From Pirellulaceae bacterium (GTDB lineage Bacteria; Planctomycetota; Planctomycetia; Pirellulales; Pirellulaceae): a stretch of 64,000 nt of DNA. The notes beneath the pieces were generated by a model. The model did no database searches, was not told where the DNA came from, and saw nothing but the letters and a program-made list of their open reading frames with translations. Of the stretch, positions 63,133 to 64,000 are shown in pieces; position 1 is the stretch's first letter, and each line of letters starts with the position of its first letter. Position numbers and translations under genes: made by a program. Where the stretch lies: contig JAQWSU010000032.1 in NCBI GenBank assembly GCA_029243025.1, positions 172,388 through 236,387 on the forward strand. Direction: 5' to 3'.

Positions 63133-63890
63133 CTAGGGGCGAGTCGCATCATCCTTCAAAAGTTGCAGCATGCCATTGCCAAGCGCCTCCCCAACAAGCA
63201 TGTAGGTCTCAGCGTTTTGATTGTAGTGAAAACCTTGATCCTTCGGTGACACTTCGGGGAAACACCAGAAATCACAAATTTCCACCGTCAATACCTTCGA
63301 ACCCAATTGAGGATACTTGGACTGCGGTCGGCTCACGGCAAGCTGGGCATCGGCAACGATCTTATGCGGTCCCGACATTTCCCAGCCTCCAAATCCGATT
63401 GTGGCAATGACAAATGTGCTTCTGCCGCACGAAAGTCCTTCCGTAACGTCTTGATGAATTGCACGAGATTTTGCTCGTAGCGTTTCGCGTAAGGCTCGGC
63501 CCCATCCTTGTGGCCCTGCCACCAAACAAAACCAGCCATCGTGTATCCACGCCCCTGCCACTGTGGAAAATTCTTATCAAAGTTATCAAGAACCTTGTGA
63601 GCCGCATCGAAGCAGTCGTCGTACTGCTTGCCTGCGCACCATTCGATCGAATTGGCCTTCTGCCCCTTCTGCCACCGACTAGGCGAATCTTTGTAGCCAG
63701 CGTAAACATGGGCTCCGTCATCATATCGCACACTGCCGGGTGGAAGATAATCCCAACCTAACGACCTGTTACCCTGGGAGGCCTTGAGAATCAGGACCGG
63801 TTCATCATGATAGTCGCCCACGACATGTCCGAAGCCGATTTCGGGGCCAATCTGATTAGCACTCGCGCCACACCCCACACTTACCGGACG
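63133..63890 (-). pseudogene. Sialate O-acetylesterase-like (SASA) hydrolase with frameshift, 5' part replaced
   Basis: The first frame (from about 63890) reads 'ANQIGPEIGFGHVVGDYHDE', 'PVLILKASQGNRSLGWDYLP', 'YTMAGFVWWQGHKDGAEPYA' and 'KTLRKDF'. The continuation 'STFVIATIGFGGWEMSGPH', 'SKVLTVEICDFWCFPE' and 'GFHYNQNAETYMLVGEALG' lies in another frame, so one base is lost or gained near 63413-63425. The usual N-terminal 'GxSNM' region is absent; instead the upstream DNA encodes a different family. It is a relic, or a gene with sequencing errors. A role in removing acetyl groups from polysaccharides would be the family expectation. Confidence 0.72.
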
Positions 63891-64000
63891 GTCCGGTTCG
63901 GCTGATGCCACCCCTAACCCACGACATATCTGAGTTGTAAAGGCTGTAGGTATCGGTGGCGGCCACAGCATTCAGAAACGTTGCGTACTCGCTGTTGGTG
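63857..64000 (-). pseudogene. Formylglycine-generating-enzyme-like (SUMF1 domain) fragment, cut by the window edge
   Basis: The frame entering from the right edge reads 'NSEYATFLNAVAATDTYSLY' and 'NSDMSWVRGGISRTGPSGK' before a TAA at 63857-63859. This is the standard stretch of FGE-sulfatase (SUMF1) domain proteins that begins 'VTNxEYAxFLNAVAATDTY'. The domain should continue for 150-200 residues, so it is truncated at its join with the SASA fragment. Confidence 0.7.

Noticed and set aside
1..64000. CRISPR arrays, rRNA or tRNA genes, insertion-sequence ends
   Set aside because: Scanning by eye found no regularly spaced repeats, no conserved RNA cores and no transposase; a dedicated search could still find a tRNA.

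Overview
The window looks like chromosomal DNA of a marine-type planctomycete (Planctomycetota, probably a Pirellulales-like lineage). The reasons are three formylglycine-type sulfatases, the planctomycete haem/DUF gene pairs (DUF1552 with DUF1587-1592-1588-1585; DUF1549/DUF1553 with DUF1501), DUF1080 domains, secreted proteins carrying the planctomycete LEPR-like motif ('VEQLEARQLLAA', 'IEGLEDRQLMAA') with dockerin-like EF-hand tails, and sparse gene packing with many decayed fragments. No rRNA, tRNA or CRISPR array was seen.

Positions 1-23.6 kb hold a hybrid NRPS/PKS biosynthetic locus, mostly on the minus strand. It contains an NRPS running off the left edge (CoA-ligase-type A, T, C, formyltransferase, C-like, A, T, C...), a fully reducing type I PKS with domain order KS-AT-KR-DH-ER-ACP, a B12-type radical SAM enzyme directly upstream of the PKS, a 2-oxoglutarate/Fe(II) dioxygenase, and a thioesterase-like protein whose catalytic Ser/Asp/His are replaced by Cys/Glu/Thr. 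Two sulfatases, a secreted dimethylformamidase-like protein and two very small ORFs lie between the NRPS and the rest. The product is unknown; the domains suggest an acylated, possibly N-formylated peptide-polyketide.

Positions 24-31.6 kb are an accessory stretch: a decayed Ser/Thr kinase plus ankyrin remnant, a secreted protein with an internal duplication, a LEPR/dockerin protein with two 'GSCxPxDCxWG' modules, a JmjC/cupin-8 oxygenase, short tandem repeats and a multi-pass membrane protein. Positions 31.7-51.3 kb are typical planctomycete polysaccharide-related genes: a heparinase II/III-like lyase, two haem/DUF operons, an alpha/beta hydrolase, a beta-propeller protein, and a large fusion of SGNH hydrolase, two DUF1080 domains and ankyrin repeats.

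Positions 51.6-64 kb hold catalase-peroxidase KatG, a YiiX-like papain-fold protein, a third sulfatase, a stand-alone reverse transcriptase preceded by a hairpin-rich 640-base leader and followed by a small zinc-ribbon protein, a propeller/EEP/SGNH fusion, two recognisable DUF1501 relics (48.0 and 60.5 kb), and at the right edge a decayed SASA-type esterase abutting a formylglycine-generating-enzyme-like fragment. The best candidates for something undescribed are the formyltransferase NRPS/PKS locus with its rewritten thioesterase, and the reverse transcriptase with its structured leader.
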